A stretch of DNA of 64,000 nucleotides from Clostridium sp. DL-VIII (GCF_000230835.1 NZ_CM001240.1:2704679-2768678), one strand, 5' to 3'. Positions 38,016-47,444 are shown, numbered from the stretch's first letter. Notes: generated by a model from the sequence alone, not told the origin. Program-made: numbers and translations.

Positions 38016-39155
38016 ATGCAGGATAATGTAAAAACATCTTCAGAAAAGTATGAGGTTTCACCTCTTGAGCTGATTTTCGACTTGGTATTTGCGTTCGCAG
38101 TGTCTCAGCTGTCATCACATCTACTGGATAATCTCAGCTGGCGTGGAATGGTGGAAATGATAGTAATGCTGGTTGCGGTATACAATGTCTGGTTGTATGC
38201 GAGCAGTCAGGCTACGTTCGTACATGTTGGAAAGATTCAAACTCAATGGATGATGATGACAGTGATGCTTTTAGGGCTGTTCATGAATGCCTCTATTAAT
38301 CATGCATTTGGAGAAGCAGCGTGGACATTTATAACTCCGTTTATGTTAAGCCAGATAGGCATTGGAGTATTTGCGAATTTTACCGCTACTAGAAAACTAT
38401 TCAAAATTCATTTCTTGAGAATGCTCGGATGGATCTTTGCTTCTGCGCCATTTTGGATAGCAGGTTTGTTTGTTGATAGCGGGCCAAGGCTTATCTGGTG
38501 GGGGATTGCAGCGGGTATTGATATCATAGGAACTTGGCTTGCACATCCTGTTCCGGGCTGTGTTCTCGGATTCGATAATGTTGAATTTGATGCAGACCAT
38601 ATGATTGAAAGATGTAGACTTTTTCTAATTATTGCTCTCGGAGAGGCAATTTTTAATGCTGCTGCAGCTTTGTCAGCAGTTTCAATTAATTTGATGACAT
38701 TGCTTGCAGGAATGAGTTCTTTAATATCAATAGTTGCTTTAGGAGCCCTTTACTTTGGAGGTTCAGATCATATGGTAGTTCGACATGCTGAGGAAACTAC
38801 AAATCCTATTATGGCTGCAGGGCTTGCAGCAAAGAGTGAAATAGTGACGGTAACGGGAATAATTCTATTTTCGGTAGGAATTGAACTGGCGATTTCATAC
38901 CTTTATGCGGGAATATCAGCTTTAGGGAGCACTCTTCTATTTGGTGGCCCTATTCTATATCTTATATCGCAAGGATGGTATCTATGGCAGATAACCAAGA
39001 AAATTCCATATTATAGAATAGTGGGAGGAATGAGTCTAATGGTAGCAGGATTCATTTTATATTTAATGAATTCATATTTCTCTTTGTTTTTTGTAACAAT
39101 TTTGCTAGCTAGTCTTTCAGGAGTTATAATTTGCTCTGTAAAAAAGGAAAATTAA
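38016..39155 (+). CDS. LtrA-family (low temperature requirement) membrane protein
   Basis: A 379-residue polytopic membrane protein of the LtrA family with about ten hydrophobic segments. The family N-terminal signature VSPLELIFDLVFAFAVSQLS is at residues 14-33, and GEAIFNAAAALSA lies centrally. LtrA was named from a Listeria low-temperature growth mutant, and its molecular role is not settled. GGAGATTGAACT precedes the ATG. Repeat R stands upstream and a flavodoxin gene follows after 140 bases. Confidence 0.88.
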   Translation: MQDNVKTSSEKYEVSPLELIFDLVFAFAVSQLSSHLLDNLSWRGMVEMIVMLVAVYNVWLYASSQATFVHVGKIQTQWMMMTVMLLGLFMNASINHAFGEAAWTFITPFMLSQIGIGVFANFTATRKLFKIHFLRMLGWIFASAPFWIAGLFVDSGPRLIWWGIAAGIDIIGTWLAHPVPGCVLGFDNVEFDADHMIERCRLFLIIALGEAIFNAAAALSAVSINLMTLLAGMSSLISIVALGALYFGGSDHMVVRHAEETTNPIMAAGLAAKSEIVTVTGIILFSVGIELAISYLYAGISALGSTLLFGGPILYLISQGWYLWQITKKIPYYRIVGGMSLMVAGFILYLMNSYFSLFFVTILLASLSGVIICSVKKEN

Positions 39156-39293
39156 AATCAAAAACTGATAAAGAAAGTTGGAAAATAGAATAAAGGACAA
39201 ATTAAATATTCAGAAACAAGGAACAAGAATGTTTCAAAAAAACAGCATTAATAACACAAATAAATAAGTTTAATTAAGAAAGGAAAAAGATTT

Positions 39294-39764
39294 ATGAAAA
39301 CTTTAGTTACATACTTTTCCTGGAGCGGAAATACAACAAAAATTGCACAGGATATCGCAAAAAGAACAAATGGAGATCTTTATAGAATTGAAAGAATAAC
39401 ACCATACAGCAAAGACTATAACACTTGTGCTTATGTAGAAGCAAAGGACGAATATGATAATCACAAACGCCCTGCAATTAAAACACCACTTCCCAATATT
39501 AATGAATATGATGCAGTGATTGTTGCTTTTCCAATCTGGTGGTACACTTCACCAATGACAGTATCTACTTTCTTTGAGTCTTTTCAAGATTGGAAAGGTA
39601 AGAAAGTATATATCTTTGCAAATTCATACAGTGACATCCCAAGTCAGTTTACTAACTCTTTGAATGATGCTAAGAGAAGTGCAAACAATGCAAATATTAT
39701 CCCTGGACTTTACAACAAAGACATTAAAAATCTCCAATCTTGGTTAAAAAAGAACGAATTCTAA
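39294..39764 (+). CDS. flavodoxin
   Basis: A 156-residue flavodoxin-like protein. The phosphate loop is YFSWSGNTTKIA at residues 7-18, and the aromatic FMN-stacking loop is FPIWWYTSPM near 82-91. It carries one or two electrons through bound FMN and is cytoplasmic, with no signal peptide. AGGAAAAAG lies upstream. It precedes two hydrolase genes. At least five flavodoxin-fold genes or relics of this subtype occur in the window. Confidence 0.9.
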   Translation: MKTLVTYFSWSGNTTKIAQDIAKRTNGDLYRIERITPYSKDYNTCAYVEAKDEYDNHKRPAIKTPLPNINEYDAVIVAFPIWWYTSPMTVSTFFESFQDWKGKKVYIFANSYSDIPSQFTNSLNDAKRSANNANIIPGLYNKDIKNLQSWLKKNEF

Positions 39765-39833
39765 TACTATTTTTTGGATAAAAAGAAAGAGTAGATAAAT
39801 GACATGAAAGTTATAAAAATTTGATGAAAGAGG

Positions 39834-40736
39834 GTGAAAATCATAAAGATATATGAAAAATCAAAACTTGTAGATATAATAAATGCACCGGAATTTGAAG
39901 AATTTGGACAATTTCTCTTCCCGACAGGATACCGGAATCCATATTCGGGGCAGACATTAGATGAAATTGGGCATCTTCTTCCGTGGCACAGTTATATCAA
40001 TACAGAAAATTCTATAGAAATCCTTGATTATATGCAGGAAAAGGTTAATGAGGGAAAACAGATTTTTTATGATATTTATACTGAAGAAGAAAAGCAAAAG
40101 AATTCGAGTAAAAGAGATACCGGTCTGTTTTTCTTCAGAGGAAAAAAGGATGCACCTTTTGCTGTGGTCAATGCAGGTGGTGGATTTGTATATGTAGGAT
40201 CCATCCATGAAAGCTTTCCGCATGCCATGTATCTAAGCAAGAAAGGATATAACGCATTTGCACTGCAGTACCGGACAACTGGGGCACAGGCTGCATGTGA
40301 GGATTTGGCAGCTGCTATATCTTTTATTTTTCGTAATAAGGAAATGCTTGGTGTCAGCACAGAATGCTATTCACTTTGGGGAGGATCTGCAGGTGCCAGA
40401 ATGGCAGCATATTTAGGAACTTATGGACCGGCTGGATTCGGTGGGGATAGAATTCTTGGACCGAAAACTATAGTGATGCAGTATACAGGACATAGTGAAT
40501 ATTCCAGAAATGATCCGCCAACTTATGTATGTGTTGGAACCAACGATTACATTGCAAGCTGGCAAGTGATGCAGAGAAGACTAAAGGATATGTCTGACTG
40601 TGGAATTGATACAGAGTTTCACAAATATAAGGGAATGCCTCATGGATTTGGGTTAGGCATTGGAACTGTGGCAGAAGGATGGATTGATGATGCTATTTCT
40701 TTTTGGGAGAGGCAGATGAAAGATACTAAGAGGTGA
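39834..40736 (+). CDS. alpha/beta hydrolase (BD-FAE/acetyl-esterase like)
   Basis: A 300-residue alpha/beta hydrolase. The oxyanion-type NAGGGF motif is near residue 112 and the nucleophile elbow is WGGSAGARMA near 182-191. The histidine is in GMPHGFG near 270. It resembles esterases that remove acyl groups from carbohydrates. The frame starts at a GTG right after AAAGAGG, with tight spacing, so the true start is uncertain. It sits four bases before the next hydrolase gene, so they are probably co-translated. No signal peptide. Confidence 0.75.
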   Translation: MKIIKIYEKSKLVDIINAPEFEEFGQFLFPTGYRNPYSGQTLDEIGHLLPWHSYINTENSIEILDYMQEKVNEGKQIFYDIYTEEEKQKNSSKRDTGLFFFRGKKDAPFAVVNAGGGFVYVGSIHESFPHAMYLSKKGYNAFALQYRTTGAQAACEDLAAAISFIFRNKEMLGVSTECYSLWGGSAGARMAAYLGTYGPAGFGGDRILGPKTIVMQYTGHSEYSRNDPPTYVCVGTNDYIASWQVMQRRLKDMSDCGIDTEFHKYKGMPHGFGLGIGTVAEGWIDDAISFWERQMKDTKR

Positions 40737-40740
40737 TCGT

Positions 40741-41643
40741 ATGAGTTTAAGAGAAAGATTAGAAAGAAAACAACAGAGTATGACAACACCGATTCCCTAC
40801 AGCTATTATCAGCATGCAAAGCACCAAGGGAAAATTGTAAAGTTAGAATATGATACGTATGACTATTCAAGAAGAAAACAGTCAATCCGCAAATATGCTT
40901 ACGTCTATCTGCCATATGGATATGATATAGATAACAGCGATAAGAAATATGACATTTTTTATATTATGCATGGATGGACCATGACTGCAGAGGATTTCTT
41001 TAGTTTTGGAAATCCACGTATGAAAAACCTGCTTGATCATATGATCGAGGATGAAATGATCAAGCCGACTATCGTGGTAACACCTACTTTTGACCCGTAT
41101 AATCAGCCCAATGATTTTTCTAAATCTGTAAGAGAATTGAAAGTCTTTCACAAGGAACTGGTGAATGAACTGATTCCTGCAGTAGAAAGTACTGTACGTA
41201 CATTTGCCCGAACAACAGATGAATCTGGACTGAAAAAATCAAGGGAACATAGAGCCTTTGGCGGCTTTTCTCTTGGAGCTGTAACCACTTGGTTTACATT
41301 TGTTCATAATTTGGATTATTTTAAATATTACCTACCAATGAGTGGTGATTGCTGGATTTTACAGGTCTATGGAGGTATGTATCAGCCGAAGGAAACTGCA
41401 CAGTATTTAAGAAACTTAGTGCATAATTCCGAATACAACGATAAGGATTTCTATATTTATGGCGCAATTGGAACTCGCGATGTTATCTTAAGGCAGATGG
41501 ATCCACAAATGCATGAGATGATGAAGCTGACAGATACCTTTAATGAAGGCAACGTATGCTACCAGTTAAAGTCTGGTGGAGTACATAATCTTGAAGCCGT
41601 TATGGAGTATGTATATAATGGCTTGCCGCATTTCTTCTGTTAA
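40741..41643 (+). CDS. esterase, alpha/beta hydrolase (esterase D / feruloyl-esterase like)
   Basis: A 300-residue hydrolase related to the esterase domains of xylanases (CE1-like). MHGWTM near residue 78, the nucleophile elbow GGFSLGAVTTW near 178 and a late histidine in GGVHNLEAV near 283 give the triad region. It has no signal peptide. AAGAGGTGATC, which includes the upstream stop codon, is the ribosome site. Paired with the preceding esterase it may deacylate imported oligosaccharides; substrate not known. Confidence 0.82.
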   Translation: MSLRERLERKQQSMTTPIPYSYYQHAKHQGKIVKLEYDTYDYSRRKQSIRKYAYVYLPYGYDIDNSDKKYDIFYIMHGWTMTAEDFFSFGNPRMKNLLDHMIEDEMIKPTIVVTPTFDPYNQPNDFSKSVRELKVFHKELVNELIPAVESTVRTFARTTDESGLKKSREHRAFGGFSLGAVTTWFTFVHNLDYFKYYLPMSGDCWILQVYGGMYQPKETAQYLRNLVHNSEYNDKDFYIYGAIGTRDVILRQMDPQMHEMMKLTDTFNEGNVCYQLKSGGVHNLEAVMEYVYNGLPHFFC

Positions 41644-41872
41644 ATGGAATGGAGTTATATGTAGATTAAATAGTATTATGAGTGGATTATATTGAGATGA
41701 AGAATCAGATATCCTAACTAGGATCATTATCGATTAGTCTGGGAGTAATAACTGTAAAAGAAAACGAAAGCAAAGAAACGATATTTAAGCCTGTAGACAA
41801 TGTGTTGTTATACAGCAAAAAATAATGGAAGAAACAGCATGTTAATGGAATAATTTGAAATTAATAACCAAT
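41644..41872. other. short relic between convergent genes
   Basis: No intact gene. A broken frame near 41720-41825 ends FKPVDNVLLYSKK and looks like a 3' relic that I cannot assign. Confidence 0.35.
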
Positions 41873-41923
41873 AATATTAAAAGGCAGTGAGGATTCAAAT
41901 ATTCTTCACTACCTTTTAATATT
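41873..41923. terminator. bidirectional terminator between convergent genes
   Basis: Arms AATATTAAAAGG / CCTTTTAATATT, plus an inner AGTGA/TCACT helix, overlap the stop codon of the leftward TetR gene and close the hydrolase operon from the other side. Confidence 0.85.
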
Positions 41924-42572
41924 AGTGATTATGTCTATAGTGACTCAAGCACATAAGCATAAAATTACGAAAATTTTGAGAGAAGTCATTTTTAAATTCT
42001 GGTAAACCAGCAAGTTTCATTGCTTCTTCAACAAGTGGACTGACATCACAACCGTTATTTAATCCACATGCGTGAAATAGTAAAGTCCAATAAAGAGTAG
42101 TAGCTCTATCACTTGATATACAATGACAATGCTTAGTTAAAATTTGTATGATAGGATTAAAACCAGAGAGAACAGTTTTCTTAAATTCAGCTAATCGATC
42201 TATAGTAACATTGGTTTCAATAATGGTAGCAAGGATTCCGTAATATCGTAAATAGTCATGATGTTTATCCAGAATACTGGTCCATAAATTGGTAAACTCT
42301 TCATCAGTTAAATCATATTTGTCTGAGAAAGCAGATTCTATGTCGGAAAAATAGTTATTCTGCTTTTCTAGATATAATTCCAAGAATATTTCTTCCTTTG
42401 TTGTTACATATTTATATAAATTACCGCGAGACCACCCTAATGCTTCTGCTATGGTGGTTAATGTAATATCGTGATAAGTATGATCATGAAAAAGTCGATT
42501 AGTCGTTTTTATGATTTCGCTCATGCGCCGTTGTTTTTGCTCTATGCTGCGGGCTCTAATAAATTCAGTCAT
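41922..42572 (-). CDS. TetR-family repressor
   Basis: A 216-residue TetR regulator. The helix-turn-helix is around residues 27-55 (ITLTTIAEALGWSRGNLYKY), followed by a larger all-helical ligand domain containing a CHC motif near 150. GGAGGAG at the right distance fixes the start at 42572. The gene is divergent from an aldo/keto reductase whose promoter overlaps a pair of direct repeats, which makes the reductase gene its likely target. The ligand is unknown, possibly an aldehyde or aromatic. Confidence 0.88.
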   Translation of the reverse strand: MTEFIRARSIEQKQRRMSEIIKTTNRLFHDHTYHDITLTTIAEALGWSRGNLYKYVTTKEEIFLELYLEKQNNYFSDIESAFSDKYDLTDEEFTNLWTSILDKHHDYLRYYGILATIIETNVTIDRLAEFKKTVLSGFNPIIQILTKHCHCISSDRATTLYWTLLFHACGLNNGCDVSPLVEEAMKLAGLPEFKNDFSQNFRNFMLMCLSHYRHNH

Positions 42573-42599
42573 ATATTTCTCCTCCAAATTGAATTTGAT

Positions 42600-42645
42600 T
42601 TTAGTGTGACATAAAAAATATATATTTTAGTGTAACATAAAAAAA
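42600..42645 (-). repeat. paired AGTGT-ACATAAAAAA direct repeats
   Basis: TTTTAGTGTGACATAAAAAA and TTTTAGTGTAACATAAAAAA lie 26 bases apart in front of the TetR gene. They may be autoregulatory operator sites different from the AKR-side pair. Confidence 0.45.
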
Positions 42646-42650
42646 TATAG

Positions 42651-42679
42651 TTGACAAGAAACGAAACGTCACTTATAAT
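42651..42679 (+). promoter_or_regulatory. consensus promoter of the aldo/keto reductase
   Basis: TTGACA (42651-42656) and TATAAT (42674-42679) have 17-base spacing. The spacer is filled by the first operator repeat, so a bound repressor would block polymerase directly. Confidence 0.85.
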
Positions 42680-42708
42680 AAAAAAGTAAGAAACGAAACG
42701 TCACTTAT
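42656..42708 (+). promoter_or_regulatory. duplicated TetR operator
   Basis: AAGAAACGAAACGTCACTTA occurs at 42656-42675 and again at 42688-42707, exactly 32 bases (three helical turns) apart. The first copy lies between -35 and -10, the second just downstream of the start site. TetR binding here is inference from position. Confidence 0.7.
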
Positions 42709-42729
42709 TAAAATTTGGAGGTAGAAAAA

Positions 42730-43581
42730 ATGGAATTTATAACATTAAACAATGGAATTATGATGCCAATGGAAGGATTTGGAGTATTTCAGGTGCCGGA
42801 TCCAGCACAATGTGAACAGGCAGTGGTTGATGCAATTCAAGCAGGATATAGATTGATTGATACAGCATCTGCATATTTTAATGAAGAAGCAGTAGGAGCA
42901 GCAATAAAGAGATGTGGTGTTCCAAGAGAAGAACTTTTTATCACTACAAAATTATGGGTACAAGATGCAGGGTATGAAGAAGCAAAGAAAGCATTTCAGA
43001 CTTCACTTGATAAGCTAGGTCTCGATTATCTTGATTTATATATGATACATCAGCCATTAGGTGATTATTATGGAGCATGGCGTGCAATAGAAGAATTATA
43101 CAAAGAAGGAAAAATAAAAGCAATTGGGGTATGTAATTTTTATCCAGAAAGATTGACGGATCTTTGTTTAACTGCTCAGGTATTACCAGCAGTTAATCAG
43201 GTTGAGCTTCATCCATTTTTCCAACAGGAGAATGCTTTGGCAACTATGAAAGAATTCGGTGTTCAACCGCAGGCGTGGGGACCACTTGCAGAAGGGAAAC
43301 ATGGTATATTTACAAATTCAATGCTTACTGAGATAGCTGAGAAGTATGGAAAATCAGTTGCGCAGGTGGTTTTACGTTGGAATACACAAAGAGGAGTTGT
43401 AATTATTCCTAAGTCTGTACATCAAAATCGTATCGTAGAAAATCTTAATATATGGGATTTTGAATTATCACAGGAAGATATGAATAAAATTGCAGCGATG
43501 GATTTAGGACATAGTGAAATTGTTGATCATAGCAGTCCTGAATTTGTAAAATATCTGCATGGTGCTAAAGTTCACGAATAA
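42730..43581 (+). CDS. aldo/keto reductase
   Basis: A 283-residue NAD(P)H-dependent aldo/keto reductase of the AKR5-like group. The catalytic tetrad is Asp44, Tyr49 (DTASAYFNEEA), Lys74 (TTKLW) and His107 (MIHQPL). The C-terminal nicotinamide-phosphate motif IIPKSVHQNRI is also present. It reduces aldehydes such as methylglyoxal or phenolic aldehydes. GGAGG at 42717-42721 places the start at 42730. It is expressed from a consensus promoter under TetR control and is followed by a lipoprotein hydrolase. Confidence 0.93.
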   Translation: MEFITLNNGIMMPMEGFGVFQVPDPAQCEQAVVDAIQAGYRLIDTASAYFNEEAVGAAIKRCGVPREELFITTKLWVQDAGYEEAKKAFQTSLDKLGLDYLDLYMIHQPLGDYYGAWRAIEELYKEGKIKAIGVCNFYPERLTDLCLTAQVLPAVNQVELHPFFQQENALATMKEFGVQPQAWGPLAEGKHGIFTNSMLTEIAEKYGKSVAQVVLRWNTQRGVVIIPKSVHQNRIVENLNIWDFELSQEDMNKIAAMDLGHSEIVDHSSPEFVKYLHGAKVHE

Positions 43582-43617
43582 GAAAAAGTAGAAATTAATG
43601 AAAAAGGGGGGGCATTA

Positions 43618-44706
43618 ATGAAAAAGAGAAAAATAACAACATTACTGTTAACAGGTGTAATAAGCTTGGTATTATTAGCTGGATGTGGAAATATAGCAGC
43701 TAAAGATGATACTAATTCAAAAGTTCTGTCTATTGCAGAGCAGGGAGTCTTCTCAGCAGGAGGAACCACAGTGACTTCTAATGGTACATTTAATCCAGAG
43801 AACCAGTGGGAGGAAAGTGGAGCAGGACAGACTTCTCATGTAGATCACGCGAATGTACTCTACCAAATTCCGAAAAATAATACAGAACTCCCAATGGTGT
43901 TTCTACATGGCTATGGACAGTCGCGTATGGGCTGGATGACAACGCCAGATGGCAGGGAAGGCTGGTCTGATATGTTTTTGAGAAAAGGACACGGTGTATT
44001 CCTAGTGGATGAACCGAGACGTGGAGAGGCTGGTATGACTTCTGTAAGTGGTGATATCAGCACAAAGACATTAGATCAGCGCTGGTATACCCAGTTTAGA
44101 ATCGGACGCTGGGAGGGTGGAAAATCTGTTGTCAATGAAGGATCTCAGTTCCCGAATGATGATGCATCCGTAGATCAGTTCTTTAGACAGATGACACCGG
44201 ATACAGGTATGAAATCAGATATGGGAGCAGACTTTGATAATAAGACAGTGGCAAAGGCGTTAGCTGCAACAATTGATGAAGTATATAAAAGAACAGGAAA
44301 AAATTCTATTCTAGTAACACATTCTCAAGGAGGTGGTCCAGGATGGACAGCAGCTGGATACACAGATCACATTGCAGCAATCATTGCAATCGAGCCAGGC
44401 GGAGCACCAGCTGCTGGCTCAGAGGATTTTAAGGCAGTTACAGAGAAGAATATACCAGTGACATTTTATTTTGGTGATTATATCGATAATGGGGATCCGT
44501 CCATTCAGGCAACAAAGATGTGGCAGGCAATGCGTCAGACTTGCTATGATTTTGCGGATACTTATACCGCTCAAGGTGGAAATTGTACGGTAGTAGATCT
44601 TCCTAAGGAAGGTATTACAGGAAATGATCATTTTATGTTCGAGGATTTAAATAATGGTGTGATAGCTGATCATATTGAAAAGTGGATTCAGAAGAATGTT
44701 AAATAA
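43618..44706 (+). CDS. lipoprotein alpha/beta hydrolase
   Basis: A 362-residue lipoprotein with a type II signal ending LLAGC (Cys23), so it is anchored outside the cell membrane. FLHGYGQSRMGW is near residue 95 and the nucleophile elbow is THSQGGGPGW with Ser236. A late NDHFMFED may supply the histidine. It probably hydrolyses an ester or lactone. AAAGGGGG precedes the ATG and the AKR gene ends 36 bases upstream, so they are likely one operon. A broken relative is at 51500-51999. Confidence 0.85.
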   Translation: MKKRKITTLLLTGVISLVLLAGCGNIAAKDDTNSKVLSIAEQGVFSAGGTTVTSNGTFNPENQWEESGAGQTSHVDHANVLYQIPKNNTELPMVFLHGYGQSRMGWMTTPDGREGWSDMFLRKGHGVFLVDEPRRGEAGMTSVSGDISTKTLDQRWYTQFRIGRWEGGKSVVNEGSQFPNDDASVDQFFRQMTPDTGMKSDMGADFDNKTVAKALAATIDEVYKRTGKNSILVTHSQGGGPGWTAAGYTDHIAAIIAIEPGGAPAAGSEDFKAVTEKNIPVTFYFGDYIDNGDPSIQATKMWQAMRQTCYDFADTYTAQGGNCTVVDLPKEGITGNDHFMFEDLNNGVIADHIEKWIQKNVK

Positions 44707-44717
44707 ATTTTGAAAAT

Positions 44718-44772
44718 AAATGGGGCTTTTGCAAAATAGATGATTTAACTATGAAGCAAAGGCTCCATTTTT
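44718..44772 (+). terminator. rho-independent terminator of the AKR-hydrolase operon
   Basis: Arms AAATGGGGCTTTTGC / GCAAAGGCTCCATTT followed by further T residues, 12 bases after the hydrolase stop. Confidence 0.85.
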
Positions 44773-44884
44773 ATACCTTAAAATGAAAATGCGGATTCAG
44801 AAGAATCTGCAAAAATGGCATAGTTATGCGAAAAACAAAATTATCCACAAAGAATTATACCGAATTTCAGTCATTTTATTAAAT

Positions 44885-45192
44885 TTTTGGACACACTGTT
44901 ATAGTGTAATAAGGACAAAGTTCTTTACAGTCCGCTTCGCGCGATGGAACGTAGCAAATTTTGCAGAGTTTAGCGCAATTCTTTTTATTACATAGGAAAC
45001 GAATCTGGCAGTTTTTTCTCAAAGAACATGGAAGCTTAGTTCTAGATACTTCTCTTTTAGGAAAATAGCGATATTTTTAAATTTCTTTTGCAACAGTGCT
45101 AGGGTGTTTTTTAATCTTTCTAGCTATAGAGGCAAAGGATTCACCACCTAATAAACCTTTCTCAATCATAATGTGTTGAGTTGTTATTAAGT
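44885..45192 (-). mobile_element. IS30-family transposase N-terminal remnant
   Basis: On the minus strand the frame reads LITTQHIMIEKGLLGGESFA, SIARKIKKHPSTVAKEI (the N-terminal helix-turn-helix). After a frameshift come the Cys-rich KNCQIRFLCNKKNCAKLC and CKELCPYYTITVCPKI blocks typical of clostridial IS30 transposases. The DDE domain is absent. A plus-strand reading frame over the same bases is a shadow. Confidence 0.7.
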
Positions 45193-45202
45193 GAAAATAT
45201 AC

Positions 45203-45233
45203 TTGACTTCAGGTCATTCGAATGTGATACGGT
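45203..45233 (+). promoter_or_regulatory. MerR-type promoter, orphaned
   Basis: TTGACT (45203-45208) and TACGGT (45228-45233) are separated by 19 bases with a weak dyad. No intact gene follows within 700 bases, so its target has been lost. Confidence 0.4.
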
Positions 45234-45650
45234 AATCTTTAAAAGATTTCATGTTTTATGATGTGGGAGTGTTTAATCAGTGTGAAAATGCAATGATGTA
45301 TTAATGGCATTTGATCTTTGAGAGAATATACACCCATTGTTAAAAATTCTTTCTGTAGAATGGAACTATGAAATACTACATTAACCAACTCCATCTGAGC
45401 ATGTACGTTCATTTTTAAAAGCTGTTTCGCAGGTTTTTGAATTATAGGAATAAAAAATAAATTAGGTTAAAAGTCCACGTTGCAGTTGCATCATGGGCTT
45501 TTAACTTGATTGTGTTACAACCTTTAGGTTTTTACTGAAGAACTTATTGAAACTTCTGGTAAGTCTCAAATTTATTTATAATAAAAATATAAAAAACCTA
45601 GTGAGAGAATAGAATGGTTAACTTTTTCGGAAATGTTTAAATGAAAAAAT
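45234..45650. other. non-coding stretch with repeat R
   Basis: Relic frames near 45270-45450 could not be assigned. An imperfect hairpin near 45470-45502 (AAAAGTCCACG / ATGGGCTTTT) and repeat R copy 3 follow. Confidence 0.45.
45514..45622 (+). repeat. spacer repeat R, copy 3
   Basis: GTTACAACCTTTAGGTTTTT, GAACTTATTGAAACTTCTG and the A/T-rich right half up to GGTTAAC match the other copies. It lies 30 bases before a MerR-type promoter. Confidence 0.7.
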
Positions 45651-45652
45651 TC

Positions 45653-45683
45653 TTGACTTAGAGTTAATTATCAAGCATAAGAT
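45653..45683 (+). promoter_or_regulatory. MerR-type promoter before an alcohol dehydrogenase remnant
   Basis: TTGACT (45653-45658) and TAAGAT (45678-45683) are 19 bases apart. The spacer contains GAGTTAATTATC, close to the GAGTTAACTC dyad of the merR promoter at 31241. Confidence 0.6.
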
Positions 45684-45741
45684 AATTGTATCGCATATAA
45701 GAGTATATGGTAAATATTTATGATAAATTAAGGAGGAAAAT

Positions 45742-45906
45742 TGTGAACTTCAGTATGTATATTCAGAACAGGAATTCAAGAAGGCAGGGGTGGAATTAGT
45801 TATATTTGATAAGGTTCAGCTTAATCCGCTTAAAGAAAAAGTAATGGAAAGTGCTGTTTTTGTAAAAGAATGGCATAAATTTCTAATACATAAAATCAAT
45901 TCATAG
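45742..45906 (+). pseudogene. iron-containing alcohol dehydrogenase fragment
   Basis: A 54-codon frame reads QYVYSEQEFKKAGVELVIFD then KVQLNPLKEKVMESAVFVKE and stops. It resembles the N-terminal nucleotide-binding part of iron-containing alcohol dehydrogenases, where VFDKV-PNP is a hallmark. The first 40 or so codons and the whole metal domain are missing. AGGAGG is still present upstream. Alcohol dehydrogenase under a MerR promoter is the classical AdhR arrangement. Confidence 0.5.
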
Positions 45907-46169
45907 GAGGTGCTTATCAAAACAAAGATTATATAACCTTGCACACACAATCGACATTAATTTAATACAAACCCGCTTGCGTAAGCATTTCCAATTTGGT
46001 AGGAAAAGTAATGGGTCATGAGATGGTGGAAGCTAAAAAGCTTAAAACATGTCAGATTTCTGCATGCCAGCTTAATTTCAAAAGCATGAAAGCACAGATG
46101 GGACAGCCGATATTAAACAATACCTCGCCTCGCAATAGAAAAGCACTATTTAGAAAGGAAGTTTTATAT

Positions 46170-47444
46170 TTGAAAAAGCAATCTTACTTAGAGCCTTTAT
46201 GGACAAAAAATTTTATTTTACTTTTGGTTGCCGCTGTTTTTATGTACATTGCAACATTTATGTTTACTCCGACTTTGCCATTGTTCGCACGTAGCATAGG
46301 AGTTATTGATCCTTCAGTGGGGGGGATTATCATCTTAGTCTATACTATAGGTTCTCTTGTTCCGCGAGTAATATGGGGGAATCTTGCTGATAGTTGGGAA
46401 CGTAAAGCAGTATATCTTATTGGTGTCATAATAATGGCTGCAGCCGCACCTTTTTTTGGTTTGTTCGTGTCTTTGCCTGGAATTTTTATCATACGTTTGA
46501 TTCAAGGCGTTGGTTTTAGCGCGTCTTCTACTGCTGGTAGCACTATGGCTGCAGATTTGGTGCCTGCTTCCAGACGAGCAGAAGGCATTGGATTTTATAC
46601 TCTGGCAAATACCATCGGCATGGCGCTTGGACCTGAATTGGGACTGCATATGCTACAGCAACATGGTGCATGGTGGCTATTTGGAGCTGGCGCGTTAGCA
46701 GGAATAATCAGTTTAGGAGTTTGCATGTTATTGAATTACGAGAGAAAGCGAAGTTCTGTTCAGTCAGGTTTTATTTCAACACATGAGGCTATCCATGATA
46801 TTACTGCTACACCGGCAAAATCGCTATCCTCTAAATGTAGTATATTATTCGAAAAGAGTGTGTTAACTACTTGTTTGGTGGTTTTATTCACAATTATGCC
46901 ATATGGCGCTATCATGGCATATATTGCTAGTTATGGTATTGATCGTGGCATCAGTAATATAGGTCTGTATTTTTCTGTGTTTGCTTTAGCACTGTTTGTA
47001 GTCCGCTTAATGGTCGGACGATTATCAGATAGTCATGGTGTAACTGCGGTTATGATTCCTGGAATTGTGCTGATGTTTAGTGGATTGGTTGTACTTAATT
47101 GGGCTGAAAGCTTTGCTATTTTCATGGTGTCGGCAGTTTTGTTTGGCTTTGGGTTTGGCGTGGCTTTTCCTCTGTTGCAGACCACGGCGTATATGCTTTG
47201 TCCAGAAAACCGACGTGGCATTGCCAGCGCTACGCTTTTTTCCACTGCGGACTTGGCATATGGGTTTGGAGCTGTAGTCTTGGGAGTGGGAATTAAATAC
47301 TTGGGATATGAAACAGCATTTGCTGGATTAACTATCTTTGTGGTAATTGCATTAATTTCTTATGTGATCTTTCTCTATCCTCGGCTTAAGTCTTACTATA
47401 ATAAGGAAACTGGCGTTGGTACAAAAAAATGTTGTAAAAATTAA
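46170..47444 (+). CDS. MFS transporter
   Basis: A 424-residue, 12-segment major facilitator protein. The loop 2-3 signature GNLADSWERKAV and the symmetrical GRLSDSHGV in the second half are visible. I chose the TTG at 46170, preceded by GAAAGGAAG, because it gives the normal family length. The ATG at 45996 would add 58 polar residues unlike any transporter N-terminus. It probably exports a toxic small molecule or drug. Its GC content and codon use look higher than the neighbours, which suggests transfer together with the SDR gene that follows. Confidence 0.8.
   Translation: MKKQSYLEPLWTKNFILLLVAAVFMYIATFMFTPTLPLFARSIGVIDPSVGGIIILVYTIGSLVPRVIWGNLADSWERKAVYLIGVIIMAAAAPFFGLFVSLPGIFIIRLIQGVGFSASSTAGSTMAADLVPASRRAEGIGFYTLANTIGMALGPELGLHMLQQHGAWWLFGAGALAGIISLGVCMLLNYERKRSSVQSGFISTHEAIHDITATPAKSLSSKCSILFEKSVLTTCLVVLFTIMPYGAIMAYIASYGIDRGISNIGLYFSVFALALFVVRLMVGRLSDSHGVTAVMIPGIVLMFSGLVVLNWAESFAIFMVSAVLFGFGFGVAFPLLQTTAYMLCPENRRGIASATLFSTADLAYGFGAVVLGVGIKYLGYETAFAGLTIFVVIALISYVIFLYPRLKSYYNKETGVGTKKCCKN

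Noticed and set aside
44783..44995. 70-codon plus-strand ORF
   Set aside because: It is antisense to the IS30 transposase remnant, has no ribosome site and reads no recognisable domain.
45996..46169. 58-residue N-terminal extension of the MFS transporter
   Set aside because: It is polar and unlike transporter N-termini; a TTG with GAAAGGAAG at 46170 gives the normal length.
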